Source of the DNA: Planctomycetota bacterium
Lineage (GTDB): Bacteria; Planctomycetota; MHYJ01; WSZJ01
Reading direction: 5' to 3'
Assembly (NCBI GenBank): GCA_016190145.1
Contig: JACPRD010000197.1
Span: 1 to 64,000 of the forward strand
DNA: 64,000 nucleotides
Numbering within the stretch: position 1 is the stretch's first letter; each line of letters opens with the position of its first letter. Of this stretch, positions 19,789 to 29,011 are shown piece after piece. The position numbers and the translations under genes were made by a program. The notes beneath the pieces are model-generated. The model had not been told where the DNA came from, ran no database searches, and saw only the letters and a list, made by a program, of their open reading frames with translations.

Positions 19789-19817
19789 GGGCCGCCCTCC
19801 GGGGCGGCCCTTTTTTT
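19789..19817 (+). terminator. Rho-independent terminator after the porin pair
   Basis: GGGCCGCCC-TCCG-GGGCGGCCC followed by TTTTTTT. Confidence 0.92.
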
Positions 19818-19855
19818 GTCGACCGGGGGACTCCGGGGGTCGCGCGGGCCGCAGC

Positions 19856-21487
19856 TTACTTCGTCCGCAGAAGGTCCAGGTCCGCGCGATAGAGGGATGT
19901 CCGGACATCGAACAGGCCGAGCAGGGTGTGCGGGATATTGTCATGCGAGGTCGGAGCGTCGGCCCGGCCTTCGAGAAGCGCGTGGTCAATCGAATGTCCA
20001 GCGGAATAACGGTCCGAAAGCCAGAGCAGCATCGGGATGTGGGTCTGGGCGGCCGGGGCGATCGCCTCCGGCAGTCCATGGAGGTAGACGCCGTTCTCTC
20101 CGAGCGATTCGCCGTGATCGGACGCATAGAGAAGGAAGGTCGCGCAGGATCGCGGAAGGGTCTCCAGGAATCCGATAAGGCGATCCAGCACGTAGTCCGT
20201 GTACAGGATAGTGTTGTCGTACGCGTTCACGACCTCCTCGACGCTGCTCTCATGCGGGGCGTCCTTCTGGCAGGAAGGCTGGAACTTCGCGAAGGCGGCC
20301 GGGTATCGGCGGTGATAGGCCGGGCCATGGCTCCCCATCGCGTGCAGCACGATCAGCACGTCGGCCTCCGTGCCGTCCAGGAGCTTCTCCAGGCCCTCGA
20401 CCAGAAACTCGTCGTAGTAGCCGCCGTCGTTGTAGAACGGGGACGTCGAATCCGCGCCCTGACGGAGATTGGTATACCCCAGGCGGACGCACACTCCCTT
20501 GTCGCTGGAGTTGTTGTCGATCCAGACGACCTTGACCCCGGCGTAGTGGAGCACGTCCAGCACGTTCGACTGGCGGGCGCCTTTCGCCGTCGAGAAGTGG
20601 TCCTTCGTCAGGAAGGAGAACATGCAGGGCACGGAATAAGCCGTGGAAGTTCCGCTCGAGGTGGCCTGGGTGTAGTTCAGGAGTCGCCTCTGTTCCAGCC
20701 TGGGATTGGTTTTTCGCGGGTAACCGTTCAGCGAGAAATGATCCGCCCGCGCCGTTTCTCCCACGACCAGGATGCCGATCGTCCTGGCGCGGCCATTCCT
20801 GACCTGGACCGCGTCCTGGCCGATGGCGACAAAGGGCTTTCCGCGCCCCGCCCAGCAGGCCGTGACGTATTTCCGCAGCGAATTGAGCGCGTGCGTGGGG
20901 GTCGCGTAGTACTTCAGGCGGACGTTTTCCCGCGCCACGTACAGCATGTACCGGTGGTTCGGCAGGACCAGCAGGGCGAAGACCGCCAGCATCACGCCCG
21001 CATAAATCGAGCGCTGGCGAAGTTCCCCCCGGACTTCCTTCCAGGAGATTCTCGCCATCAGCACGGCCAGGGACGGAAGCAGTCCGAACAGGAAGACGCG
21101 AAGGGCCAGGGGCGCGGACAGAAGTTCGAGGGCTTCCTGCCTGTTGTCGTCCACGAACGTCTCGGCGATGTTCTGGATCATCCTGGGGTCGAAGACCACG
21201 CCGTACGCCTGCGTGAAATACCCGAGGACGGCCGAGAGCATCAGGAGCGCGATCGCCGCCGGCTTCAGCACGTACTTGTGGCCGACCAGCAGGAGCCCCA
21301 GCCCGAGCATGCCCGAGAACCCGAGAAAGACCGCGAGGAAGCAGGCGATCCCCTGCACCGAGGCCAGGTCGATGCGATCGGCAAGCAGGCCGAACATCCT
21401 CCGGTTGTTGACGAGGACGACGAACCCCGCCGTCAGGACGCAGAGCGCGCTGGCAGGACACTCCGGCCTTTTCAACCGGGACTTCAC
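19856..21487 (-). CDS. Phosphoethanolamine transferase (EptA/MCR-type sulfatase-fold, membrane)
   Basis: Multiple N-terminal TM segments, then IGILVVGETARADHFSLNGYPRKTNP...SGTSTAYSVPCMFS...LYASDHGESLGENGVYLHGLP; GTG start at 21487. Confidence 0.88.
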   Translation of the reverse strand: MKSRLKRPECPASALCVLTAGFVVLVNNRRMFGLLADRIDLASVQGIACFLAVFLGFSGMLGLGLLLVGHKYVLKPAAIALLMLSAVLGYFTQAYGVVFDPRMIQNIAETFVDDNRQEALELLSAPLALRVFLFGLLPSLAVLMARISWKEVRGELRQRSIYAGVMLAVFALLVLPNHRYMLYVARENVRLKYYATPTHALNSLRKYVTACWAGRGKPFVAIGQDAVQVRNGRARTIGILVVGETARADHFSLNGYPRKTNPRLEQRRLLNYTQATSSGTSTAYSVPCMFSFLTKDHFSTAKGARQSNVLDVLHYAGVKVVWIDNNSSDKGVCVRLGYTNLRQGADSTSPFYNDGGYYDEFLVEGLEKLLDGTEADVLIVLHAMGSHGPAYHRRYPAAFAKFQPSCQKDAPHESSVEEVVNAYDNTILYTDYVLDRLIGFLETLPRSCATFLLYASDHGESLGENGVYLHGLPEAIAPAAQTHIPMLLWLSDRYSAGHSIDHALLEGRADAPTSHDNIPHTLLGLFDVRTSLYRADLDLLRTK

Positions 21488-21662
21488 GAGTCCGACTCGT
21501 TGTGATTCGGGACACACTCTGGCGGGACAATAGTGGAAGGGCCCTGAACCGGACGTGAATCCTCCATTAAGTCTGGATGAAGCTCCCGGGAACCGGGCCG
21601 TGCCCGACAATCGGGTCTTTCTCACGCAACATTGAAAACAGGCGGTTGTTCTGAAACTGCCC

Positions 21663-21711
21663 AGGAGAAGGAGGAGGAACGGCCTCAGTGAGACAATCTC
21701 CTCCTGCTCCT
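21663..21711. repeat. Hairpin AGGAGAAGGAGGAG ... CTCCTCCTGCTCCT
   Basis: 14-bp arms with one mismatch in an intergenic region. Confidence 0.6.
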
Positions 21712-21761
21712 CGCTCTTGCCTGATGCGGCCAGTCTGAATCAGAAGCCGATCGAAAACGAC

Positions 21762-21819
21762 CCTGAGAACGTGAGCAACGGTCGCCCGGAGGCGTGCGGC
21801 GTCGGCCCGTCCGGCGCGC
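21762..21819 (+). repeat. Dispersed ~58-bp repeat, copy 2
   Basis: CTGAGAACGTGAGCAACGGTCGCCCGGAGGCGTGCGGCGTCGGCCCGTCCGGCGCGCC. Confidence 0.8.
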
Positions 21820-21848
21820 CTCGATGGCCCCAGTTCCTCACCTCCACC

Positions 21849-21908
21849 TCACGCGCGCGCCGGATGGGCTGACGTCGCGCGCCGCAGGGCGATTGTTGTT
21901 CACGTTCT
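21849..21908 (-). repeat. Dispersed ~58-bp repeat, copy 3 (inverted)
   Basis: Reverse complement reads TGAGAACGTGAACAACAATCGCCCTGCGGCGCGCGACGTCAGCCCATCCGGCGCGCG, nearly identical to copy 1. Confidence 0.82.
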
Positions 21909-23596
21909 CAATCCAGTACCTCGTCCCGCTCCTCCAGCGACGTCATCCCCTCCTTCCGCAGCACCTCCCGCTCCCCCGCCTCCGCGTGCCGCACGAACCT
22001 GTCGAAATCCCCCGCCGTCGAGATCTTCGGGATGACCACGAAGTCCGCCCCTTCCTCGTAGATTCTCTTCGCCTCGCTCCGCCGTTCCGCCGTCGCGATG
22101 ATCGCGGCCTTCGGGTTGACGTGGCGGACGGCGCGGACGATCGCGGCGTTCGAGGTGCCGTGGAGAAAATCATCGGAGATGGTGGAGAGCACGACCTGGG
22201 CCTCGTGAATCCCCGCTTCCTCGAGCGTGTCCGCGTGCGACAGGTCGCCATAGATGACGCGGTAGCCGCGGGCGCGGAGATCGCGCGTGACGACGGGGTT
22301 GAAGTCGACGATGACGTAGTCGGTGCGGTCCTTGAGGCGGGTGAGGAGGGCGCTTGTGAAGCGGTGACAGCCGAGGATGAGGAGGTTGACGGCTTCGCGG
22401 GGGACGATGGTCTCGTCGCGGCGGGGGCCGCGGATGCCGAGGGTGGCGAGGCGGTTGACGAGCCAGGTGGAGACGGCCTTGTCCCAGTGGCTGGCGTAGG
22501 TGGTGAGAGTTGAGGTGAGGATGAGGGAAAGGACGACGATGGAAACGACGGGCTGGGGGACGTGCCCGAGCTTGAGTCCGATGGCGGCGATGACGACGGA
22601 GAATTCGCTCACCGGGACGAGGTCGATGGAGACGAGGATGCCGATGCGGGCGTCGTATTTCAGGCCGAACAGGGTGGGAAGGACGGAGAGGAACCGGCTG
22701 GCGACGACGAGACCGGAGAAGATTGCTGCGGCGGCGAGGAGGGGGCCGTCGGGTCGGACGAGCTGGCCGCCGAGGGCGACGAAGAAGAGGGTGACGAAGA
22801 AGTCGCGGAGGCCGCGGATCTTGGCGATGACGTCGAGGGCGTACGGGAGGCCGCCGATGGAGACGCCGGCGATGAGGGCGCCCATGGCGACGGAGAAATT
22901 GCAGAGGGTGGCGAGCCAGGAGACGAGGAAGCACCAGGAGATGGCGGTGAGGAGGAGGACTTCGGGGAGCATGGCGGTGAGGTGGAAGAGGCGCGGGAGG
23001 ACGAGGCGGGAGGCGACGACGGCGCCTACGGCCAGGCCGAGGCCCAGGCCGAGGGATTTCAGGATCGGCAGCACGGCGGGATTGCTGATGTTGGGCTGGA
23101 GACCGAGGACCACGATGGCGATGGCGTCCTGGATGAGGAGGACGGCGAGGACGAGGCGCCCGCTCGTGGTGTCGATGACGCGTTTGTCGGACAGGAGCTT
23201 GACCACGATCATCGTGCTGGTGAACGCACCGCAGACGCCGAGGTAGACCGCCGGGAGTCCCCGGTACCCCAGCGCGAGCGCCGCGGCCCAGAGAAGGACC
23301 CCGCAGGCCGCGACCTGCACGCTTCCCAGGATCGCCGCGGCGCGGCCGCTCTTCAGAAGCTTCTTCACGTCCATCTCCAGCCCGACGATGAACATGAGCA
23401 GCGCCAGGCCGATTTCGCCCAGCAACTCGAGGGACTTCTCCTCCCGGATCCACCCGAGGCCCATGTTGTGGCCGATGAGGACGCCCGCGCCGATGTAGGC
23501 GAGCATCACGGGCTGGCGCGTGAGCCGCGCCAGGTAGGCGAGGACGGTGGCCGCAAGGACGGCAATGCCGATGTCGTGGGCAATCTGGACCTGCAT
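21908..23596 (-). CDS. CPA2 monovalent cation:proton antiporter with TrkA-N domain (KefB/C-like)
   Basis: ARLTRQPVMLAYIGAGVLIGHNMG..., GLALLMFIVGLEMDVKKL, C-terminal LLILGCHRFTSALL Rossmann domain. Confidence 0.88.
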   Translation of the reverse strand: MQVQIAHDIGIAVLAATVLAYLARLTRQPVMLAYIGAGVLIGHNMGLGWIREEKSLELLGEIGLALLMFIVGLEMDVKKLLKSGRAAAILGSVQVAACGVLLWAAALALGYRGLPAVYLGVCGAFTSTMIVVKLLSDKRVIDTTSGRLVLAVLLIQDAIAIVVLGLQPNISNPAVLPILKSLGLGLGLAVGAVVASRLVLPRLFHLTAMLPEVLLLTAISWCFLVSWLATLCNFSVAMGALIAGVSIGGLPYALDVIAKIRGLRDFFVTLFFVALGGQLVRPDGPLLAAAAIFSGLVVASRFLSVLPTLFGLKYDARIGILVSIDLVPVSEFSVVIAAIGLKLGHVPQPVVSIVVLSLILTSTLTTYASHWDKAVSTWLVNRLATLGIRGPRRDETIVPREAVNLLILGCHRFTSALLTRLKDRTDYVIVDFNPVVTRDLRARGYRVIYGDLSHADTLEEAGIHEAQVVLSTISDDFLHGTSNAAIVRAVRHVNPKAAIIATAERRSEAKRIYEEGADFVVIPKISTAGDFDRFVRHAEAGEREVLRKEGMTSLEERDEVLD

Positions 23597-23664
23597 CCGC
23601 CGGAAACGCTAGCGGGGGCGGGCGAGGGGCGCAAGTGACGATGGTTCGGGGGTGTCGATCCCCG

Positions 23665-24159
23665 CTACTTTGCGAGCTTCCGGAGCGTTCCCGGCGTGAG
23701 CACGAGGACGAGCGATCCACGGGGCCGCGGCGAGAGGGTCTTGAGCCGCGCGAACGCCATCCCCGCTTTCCTGAGTTCGATGCTGCCGGCGTCGGTGGCG
23801 GACATGAAGAGCGAGACGGCGGCCGACAGGCCGGGCTCGTGGCCGACGAGGATCGGCGAGTTGGTGTCGGTGTCCTTCAGAACCTCCAGGATCTGCGCCG
23901 CCGTGTTTCCCGGCAGCAGCCGCTCCGAAATCCGCGGGCGCGGCAGGCCCAGGACCTCCGCGAGGATCTCGGCGGTTTCGGCGGCGCGGGGAAGCGGACT
24001 CGTGAGGATCGCGTCGGATCCGAGGGCGAGCCGCTTCAGGCCCCTCGCCGCGGCGCGCGTCTTCCTGCGGCCCTCGTCGGTGAGCGGGCGCTCTTCCTCG
24101 GACCAGGGCGGCGTGCCGTGCTCGACGGCGAGTCCGTGCCTGAAGAAGCAGACGTTCAT
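23665..24159 (-). CDS. Phosphohistidine phosphatase, SixA-like
   Basis: MNVCFFRHGLAVEHG...LTDEGRRKTRAAARGL...ILVGHEPGLS (RHG motif). Confidence 0.88.
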   Translation of the reverse strand: MNVCFFRHGLAVEHGTPPWSEEERPLTDEGRRKTRAAARGLKRLALGSDAILTSPLPRAAETAEILAEVLGLPRPRISERLLPGNTAAQILEVLKDTDTNSPILVGHEPGLSAAVSLFMSATDAGSIELRKAGMAFARLKTLSPRPRGSLVLVLTPGTLRKLAK

Positions 24160-25007
24160 CGCGATTCTCCGAGGAGGACGGGCTTGAGGCGGACGAGTTC
24201 GGCGAGGCCTTCGACGAATTTCCCGCCGAGCCGCTGCTGCTCGCGGCGGAGGCGGGCGAGGAAGGCGACCGGCGGCGCGGTGAGGCGGCCCTTGCGCGCG
24301 GCGCGCGCGACGAGGCGGCCCAGGACGTCGCGGTCGTGCCACTCGCCGGCGGCGTCCTGGAGGCGTGTGAAGAGGGCGCTGGCGGCGCCGAACTGGGAGT
24401 GGGGGTATTCGGAGGCCAGGGTTTCGTGGGCGTAGCGGAGGAGGCGGACTTCGCGGCGGATTTCGTGGGCGCGTTCCGGGTCGCGCATCGGGTCGCCGCG
24501 GCCGGCCATCTGGAGGATGCGGCGGAGACGCGGCCCGAGCGAGGCCGGTCCCGGGGTTCCGGCCTCCAGCCCGCGTTCCCGCCGGCCGAGGGCCTCGACG
24601 ATCAGAGACTTCGTCTTGCGCACCCGGCCGTCCGAGAGCCAGGCCGCGGCATCGCGCCGCTCCGCCTTCCGCCTTCTCTTCACGTACGACAGCAGTTCCT
24701 CCCGCACGCCCGCGTCGGCGCGCGCTCCGCGCGCGAGCAGGTCCGCCGCCACGTCCAGGTTGCGCACGCGTCCCAGGCGGCGGATCGTCTTTTCGAGCCG
24801 CGCCTGCAGCGCCTCCCGGTCGTCGGAACGCGGAAGCCAGAGGTCCCCGGCCGCGAGCAGCCGCCGGGCCGCTACGCGGGCGTCGTGGACCGCTTCCTCG
24901 TCCGAAGGATCCTTGCGAACCCTGCGGAGTTCCGACAGCAGGCGCGCCGCCGCCGGGGCCAGCGTCGCGCGCCGGCTCCGCGGACGCGCGTGGGATGTCT
25001 CCGCCAT
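24156..25007 (-). CDS. CHAD domain-containing protein
   Basis: VHDARVAARRLLAAGDLWLP..., overlaps sixA. Confidence 0.82.
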   Translation of the reverse strand: MAETSHARPRSRRATLAPAAARLLSELRRVRKDPSDEEAVHDARVAARRLLAAGDLWLPRSDDREALQARLEKTIRRLGRVRNLDVAADLLARGARADAGVREELLSYVKRRRKAERRDAAAWLSDGRVRKTKSLIVEALGRRERGLEAGTPGPASLGPRLRRILQMAGRGDPMRDPERAHEIRREVRLLRYAHETLASEYPHSQFGAASALFTRLQDAAGEWHDRDVLGRLVARAARKGRLTAPPVAFLARLRREQQRLGGKFVEGLAELVRLKPVLLGESR

Positions 25008-25117
25008 GGTTCGGTTTCCTGTGCGCAAAAAGGCGTTTTTCGATTTCGCGACGCATCGCCTTCTGAATCTGCCCCCCAGGCGTGCGCGCGTCGAGCGGGG
25101 AGAACCCGATTACGGGC

Positions 25118-26629
25118 TCATTTCGCTTCCCCCTTTTTCACCCGGAACTTCACGTCCCGCCCGAAGACCTCGCGGAAGATGTCGGCGCGCCGCCCGGCCG
25201 TGTAGAGCTCGAGATCGACGTCGCCGTTGGCGGAAAGCTCGAGGGTCAGCGCCTCGCCCTCGGGGATCACGTGGATCTCGTCCACGAGCGCGGCGTGGCT
25301 CCGGTCGAGCCCGTCGGCGATGCGCAGGATCGCCGAGAGCATTTTCACGCGCTGCCGGTCTCCCCGGCCGAGATCGGCGTAACCGAGGTGCTTCGACGAA
25401 GGCGCGGACCCGCGGTGGTACCGCGCCACGAGCGCGATCAGCCGCCGCTCGTCCGCGTCGAATCCCTCCAGCCGCCCGTTCATGATCAGGTAGTACGCAT
25501 GCTTGTGGTGCTTCTCCGCGCTGATCCAGTAGCCGGAGTCGTGGAGAAGCGAAGCGTACTCGAGGACTTCGCGGTCCTTCGCATCGAGGCGGTGGAGGGG
25601 GGCGAGGTCGTCGAAGAGCTTGAGCGCGAGGCGGGTCGTGTGAGTGGCGTGGAGGTCGAGCGCGCTCAGGCGGCGGGCGAGCACGTAAATGCTCCGGCGG
25701 CGCGGGTCGGCGATGTCCTCGTCGTGGATCTGAAGGCGGGCGGAGTTGCGCGAAGCGTAGTCGGCGACGACGCCTTCGCGGAGGGCGCGCTCGCAGGGGA
25801 CGAGCTCGTCGAGCCCGGCCTCCTCCATGAAGACGCGCACGACGAGCGACCCGGGGCCGATGGTATCCGCGCGGCGGTCGCCCACGGGGGGAAGCGCGGC
25901 GAGCGAGCGCCGCGACGAGGTCAGCAGGCGGTCCGAGAGGTCCTCGAGCGCGCCGCGGCGGATGGGTTCGCCGTCCTCGCGCACGCCCAGAAGGCTCGCC
26001 AGCGCGAGAATGCTCCCGCTCGTCCCGAGCACCATCTCGGGCTCCTGCCGCTTCACCTCACGCGCCGCCGGGCCCACGATCTCGCGGACGTGCTCTTCCA
26101 TCTCCTTGCGGTCTTTCGATTTCGGGAAGCGGCCCGCGAGCCGTAGGACGCCGAGCGGGAGACTCTTCACGAATTTCACCCGGTCCCCGTCGCCCACGAT
26201 GATTTCAGCGGAGCCGCCGCCGATGTCGATGACGGCGGCCTTGCGGATCGTATGGGGGAGGCCGTCGCGGACCCCGGAGTAAATGAGGCGGCCTTCTTCC
26301 TCACCTGTCACGACGCGGATCGCCAGGCGCGCTTCCTTTTCGGCCCTTCTCACGAATTCCCCCCGGTTGCGCGCGTCGCGGACGGCGGAGGTGGCGACCG
26401 CGAGGACGGCTTCGACACCCTGGGCTTCGGCGATGGCGCGGAAGCGTTTGAGGACGGCCATGGCGCGGTCCATTTCCTCGGGAGGGATGCCGCCCGTCGC
26501 GAACGTTCCCCTTCCGAGCTGGAGCATTTCGCGGGAGCGGTCGAGGACCTCGCGGATACCGGGTGCGAAAAGGCGCGACACGACGAGGTGGACGCTGTTG
26601 GCGCCGATGTCGATGGCGGCGACTTTCAT
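25118..26629 (-). CDS. Ppx/GppA family phosphatase
   Basis: MKVAAIDIGANSVHLVVSRL..., AVIDIGGGSAEIIVGDG, C-terminal HD-like region (YASLLHDSGYWIS). Confidence 0.92.
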   Translation of the reverse strand: MKVAAIDIGANSVHLVVSRLFAPGIREVLDRSREMLQLGRGTFATGGIPPEEMDRAMAVLKRFRAIAEAQGVEAVLAVATSAVRDARNRGEFVRRAEKEARLAIRVVTGEEEGRLIYSGVRDGLPHTIRKAAVIDIGGGSAEIIVGDGDRVKFVKSLPLGVLRLAGRFPKSKDRKEMEEHVREIVGPAAREVKRQEPEMVLGTSGSILALASLLGVREDGEPIRRGALEDLSDRLLTSSRRSLAALPPVGDRRADTIGPGSLVVRVFMEEAGLDELVPCERALREGVVADYASRNSARLQIHDEDIADPRRRSIYVLARRLSALDLHATHTTRLALKLFDDLAPLHRLDAKDREVLEYASLLHDSGYWISAEKHHKHAYYLIMNGRLEGFDADERRLIALVARYHRGSAPSSKHLGYADLGRGDRQRVKMLSAILRIADGLDRSHAALVDEIHVIPEGEALTLELSANGDVDLELYTAGRRADIFREVFGRDVKFRVKKGEAK

Positions 26630-26746
26630 AGGGTAGCCCGTGGAGATTCAGGAACGATGAAAGGGATGTGAGGAATGGGTTGCGGGTCGGACCGTGCATC
26701 TTAGGGGGCGGGGGAACACGGTGCCACCCAGAGTGGACCTGCGGAC

Positions 26747-27472
26747 CTAACGGGCGCCTAACACGGGGCCGAAGAATTGCGCGACGACGGGCGTTGCGGG
26801 TCGGGCGCGCAATTCTTCGGAGGATCCCTCCTGCACGATCCGGCCCCGATCGAGCACCGCGATCCGTCCGGCGAGGCGCGACGCCTCGGCCGGTTCCTGC
26901 GTGACGAGGAGGACGCCGTGCCTGCCTTCACCGGCGAGCCGGGCGATCTCCGCGGCCCATTCGGCGCGGGCGGGGGGATCGAAGCGTGCGAAGGGTTCGT
27001 CGAGGAAGAGGAAGTCGGGGGCGGTGGCGAGTGCGCGGGCGAGGGCGACGCGCTGGAATTCGCCATCGGAGAGCGTGGAGGCGCGGGCGGAGGCGAGGCG
27101 GGAGATGCCGAGGCGTTCGAGGAGGGCGGCGGCGGTGGCGAGCGACCCGGCGCGCGGGCGGCCCCGGGCGATGAGTCCGGCGGCGGCGTTTTCCAGGGCG
27201 GTGCCGCGGAACCGCGCGGGGCGGGCGAAGACGAACCCGATGCGGCGGCGGTGCGGGACGGGGTTGCGGGCGTCGAGCGGTACGCCATCCAGGGCGACCG
27301 TTCCCTCGAACGGCGCGAGCAGACCGGCCAGGAGCCGCAGGAGAGTGCTCTTCCCCGCGCCGTTCGGCCCGACGATCGCGAGCGTTTCGCCCGTCGCGAG
27401 GGCGAGGCGAGGGACGTCGAGCGTGAAGGCCGCGCCGTACGACCAGCGAAGGTTTTCAGTGGCGAGGATCAC
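26747..27472 (-). CDS. ABC transporter ATPase, tungstate/molybdate type (TupC-like)
   Basis: Walker A GPNGAGKST, signature LSDGEFQRVALARAL; gene order with permease and binding protein. Confidence 0.82.
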   Translation of the reverse strand: MILATENLRWSYGAAFTLDVPRLALATGETLAIVGPNGAGKSTLLRLLAGLLAPFEGTVALDGVPLDARNPVPHRRRIGFVFARPARFRGTALENAAAGLIARGRPRAGSLATAAALLERLGISRLASARASTLSDGEFQRVALARALATAPDFLFLDEPFARFDPPARAEWAAEIARLAGEGRHGVLLVTQEPAEASRLAGRIAVLDRGRIVQEGSSEELRARPATPVVAQFFGPVLGAR

Positions 27473-28122
27473 CGGGAGGACTGAAATCTGGTGAAGAGCC
27501 CCGCGATGACGAGCGAGAGACCGAGGAGGACGGCGCCGAGGCCGAGGGCCGCGTGGAAATTGCCCATGCGCGTCTCCTGGAGAATGGCGGTGGTGAGGAC
27601 GCGGGTTTCGCCTTCGATGTTGCCGCCGACCATCATGACCGAGCCGACTTCCGAGATGGTCGCGCCGAATCCCGCCAGAGCCGCCGCGAACACTCCGGGC
27701 ATCGCTTCGCGCAGCAGCATCGCCATCCGCCGCCCGCGCCCCGCCCCGAGCGAGTCGATCTGCACCGTGAGCTCGGGGTCGAGCGAGCGGATGGCGGAGG
27801 CGGAGAGGGCCACGACGACCGGGAGCGCGAGGAGCGTCTGCGCCACCACGATCGCGGCGGGCGTGTACATCCACTCGAGGAAACCGAGCGGACCCGCGCG
27901 CCAGAGGGAGAGGGCGACAAGGAGGCCGACGAGGACGGGGGGAAGGGCCATTCCGGCGTTCGCGAATGCGAGGAGGACGGAGGCGATCTTCCCGCGGCGC
28001 TGGGCGAGGAACATGCCCGCCGGGAGGCCCGCGGACAGTGCGAGCGCCGTCGAGGTCGCGGAGAGGAGCAGCGACCTTGCTGCGACGGCGGCGATGCCGA
28101 GGGATCCGCCCTCCGGGGTCAT
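27469..28122 (-). CDS. ABC permease, tungstate type (TupB-like)
   Basis: MPPVLVGLLVALSLWRAGPLGFLEWMYTPAAIVVAQTLLALPVVVALS...GSVMMVGGNIEGETRVLTTAI. Confidence 0.88.
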   Translation of the reverse strand: MTPEGGSLGIAAVAARSLLLSATSTALALSAGLPAGMFLAQRRGKIASVLLAFANAGMALPPVLVGLLVALSLWRAGPLGFLEWMYTPAAIVVAQTLLALPVVVALSASAIRSLDPELTVQIDSLGAGRGRRMAMLLREAMPGVFAAALAGFGATISEVGSVMMVGGNIEGETRVLTTAILQETRMGNFHAALGLGAVLLGLSLVIAGLFTRFQSSR

Positions 28123-28937
28123 TGCGCAGGCTCCAGAGTGAAAAGCGGGCGGCCGAACTTCGCCTTCCCGAACTCACCCAGGATCTTACGCCCCTCGGGG
28201 CCGGCGACGAAATCCGCGAACGCGCGCCCGCCGGCGGCGTTGATCTTCGGGAGCCTTGTCGCATTCAGGACGAGCACCGAGTACGTGTTCTGCAGATCGG
28301 CCTCCTCGGCGGCGAACAGCACGACCAGAGACAGTTTCGACTTCTGCGCCTCGTACGTGCTCTCGTCGCAGAGCGTGTACGCGCGCTTTTCGTCCGCGAT
28401 CCGAAGCGTCTCGCCCATGCCGGCGCCGCCGCGGACGTACCGGGCGCCTGCCGGAACGCCCCCGGCTTTCGCCCACACGGCCAGCTCCCGCTTGTGCGTT
28501 CCCGACTGGTCGCCGCGCGTCACGAACGCCGCTTCGGCCTTCGCCATCGCGCGGAACGCCTCGACGGCGGAAGCGGCCTTCGCGACGCCGGCGGGATCCG
28601 CCGCGGGGCCGACCACGCGGAAGAAGTTCCGCATCAGGATCCGCCGCTCCATCGCGAACCCCTCCGCCACGAGCGCCTCCTCGTCCTTCGGCGAGTGCGC
28701 GAGCACGACGTCCGCCTCGCCGCGGCGCGCCATCGCGATCGCTTCGCCCGAGCCCACCGCCACCGGCTTCACCGCGATCCCGGTTTTCGCCTGGAACGCC
28801 GGCAGCAACTCGCCCAGGAGCCCCGTGTCCTGCACGCTCGTCGTCGTCGCGAGGATCAGCTCGCGGGGCTTTTCGGCCCCGCACCCCGCGGTCAGGACGG
28901 CGGCCAGCAGCAGGAAGCGCTTCATCCGGAATCCCAC
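28119..28937 (-). CDS. Tungstate/molybdate-binding lipoprotein (TupA-like)
   Basis: LLAAVLTAGCGAEKPRELILATTTSVQDTGLLGELLPAFQAKTGIAVKPVAVGSGEAIAMARRGEADVVLAHSP. Confidence 0.9.
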   Translation of the reverse strand: MGFRMKRFLLLAAVLTAGCGAEKPRELILATTTSVQDTGLLGELLPAFQAKTGIAVKPVAVGSGEAIAMARRGEADVVLAHSPKDEEALVAEGFAMERRILMRNFFRVVGPAADPAGVAKAASAVEAFRAMAKAEAAFVTRGDQSGTHKRELAVWAKAGGVPAGARYVRGGAGMGETLRIADEKRAYTLCDESTYEAQKSKLSLVVLFAAEEADLQNTYSVLVLNATRLPKINAAGGRAFADFVAGPEGRKILGEFGKAKFGRPLFTLEPAQ

Positions 28938-28948
28938 CTGAAATCTGA

Positions 28949-28966
28949 TTTGAACGCCCGTTCAAA
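28949..28966. promoter_or_regulatory. 18-bp palindromic operator candidate upstream of tupA
   Basis: TTTGAACG-CC-CGTTCAAA, perfect inverted repeat, 12 bp upstream of the tupA ATG. Confidence 0.6.
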
Positions 28967-29011
28967 GAATCAGCTTAGGAGGCCCCGGAACGAAAGCAAG
29001 CAGAATTTCCG

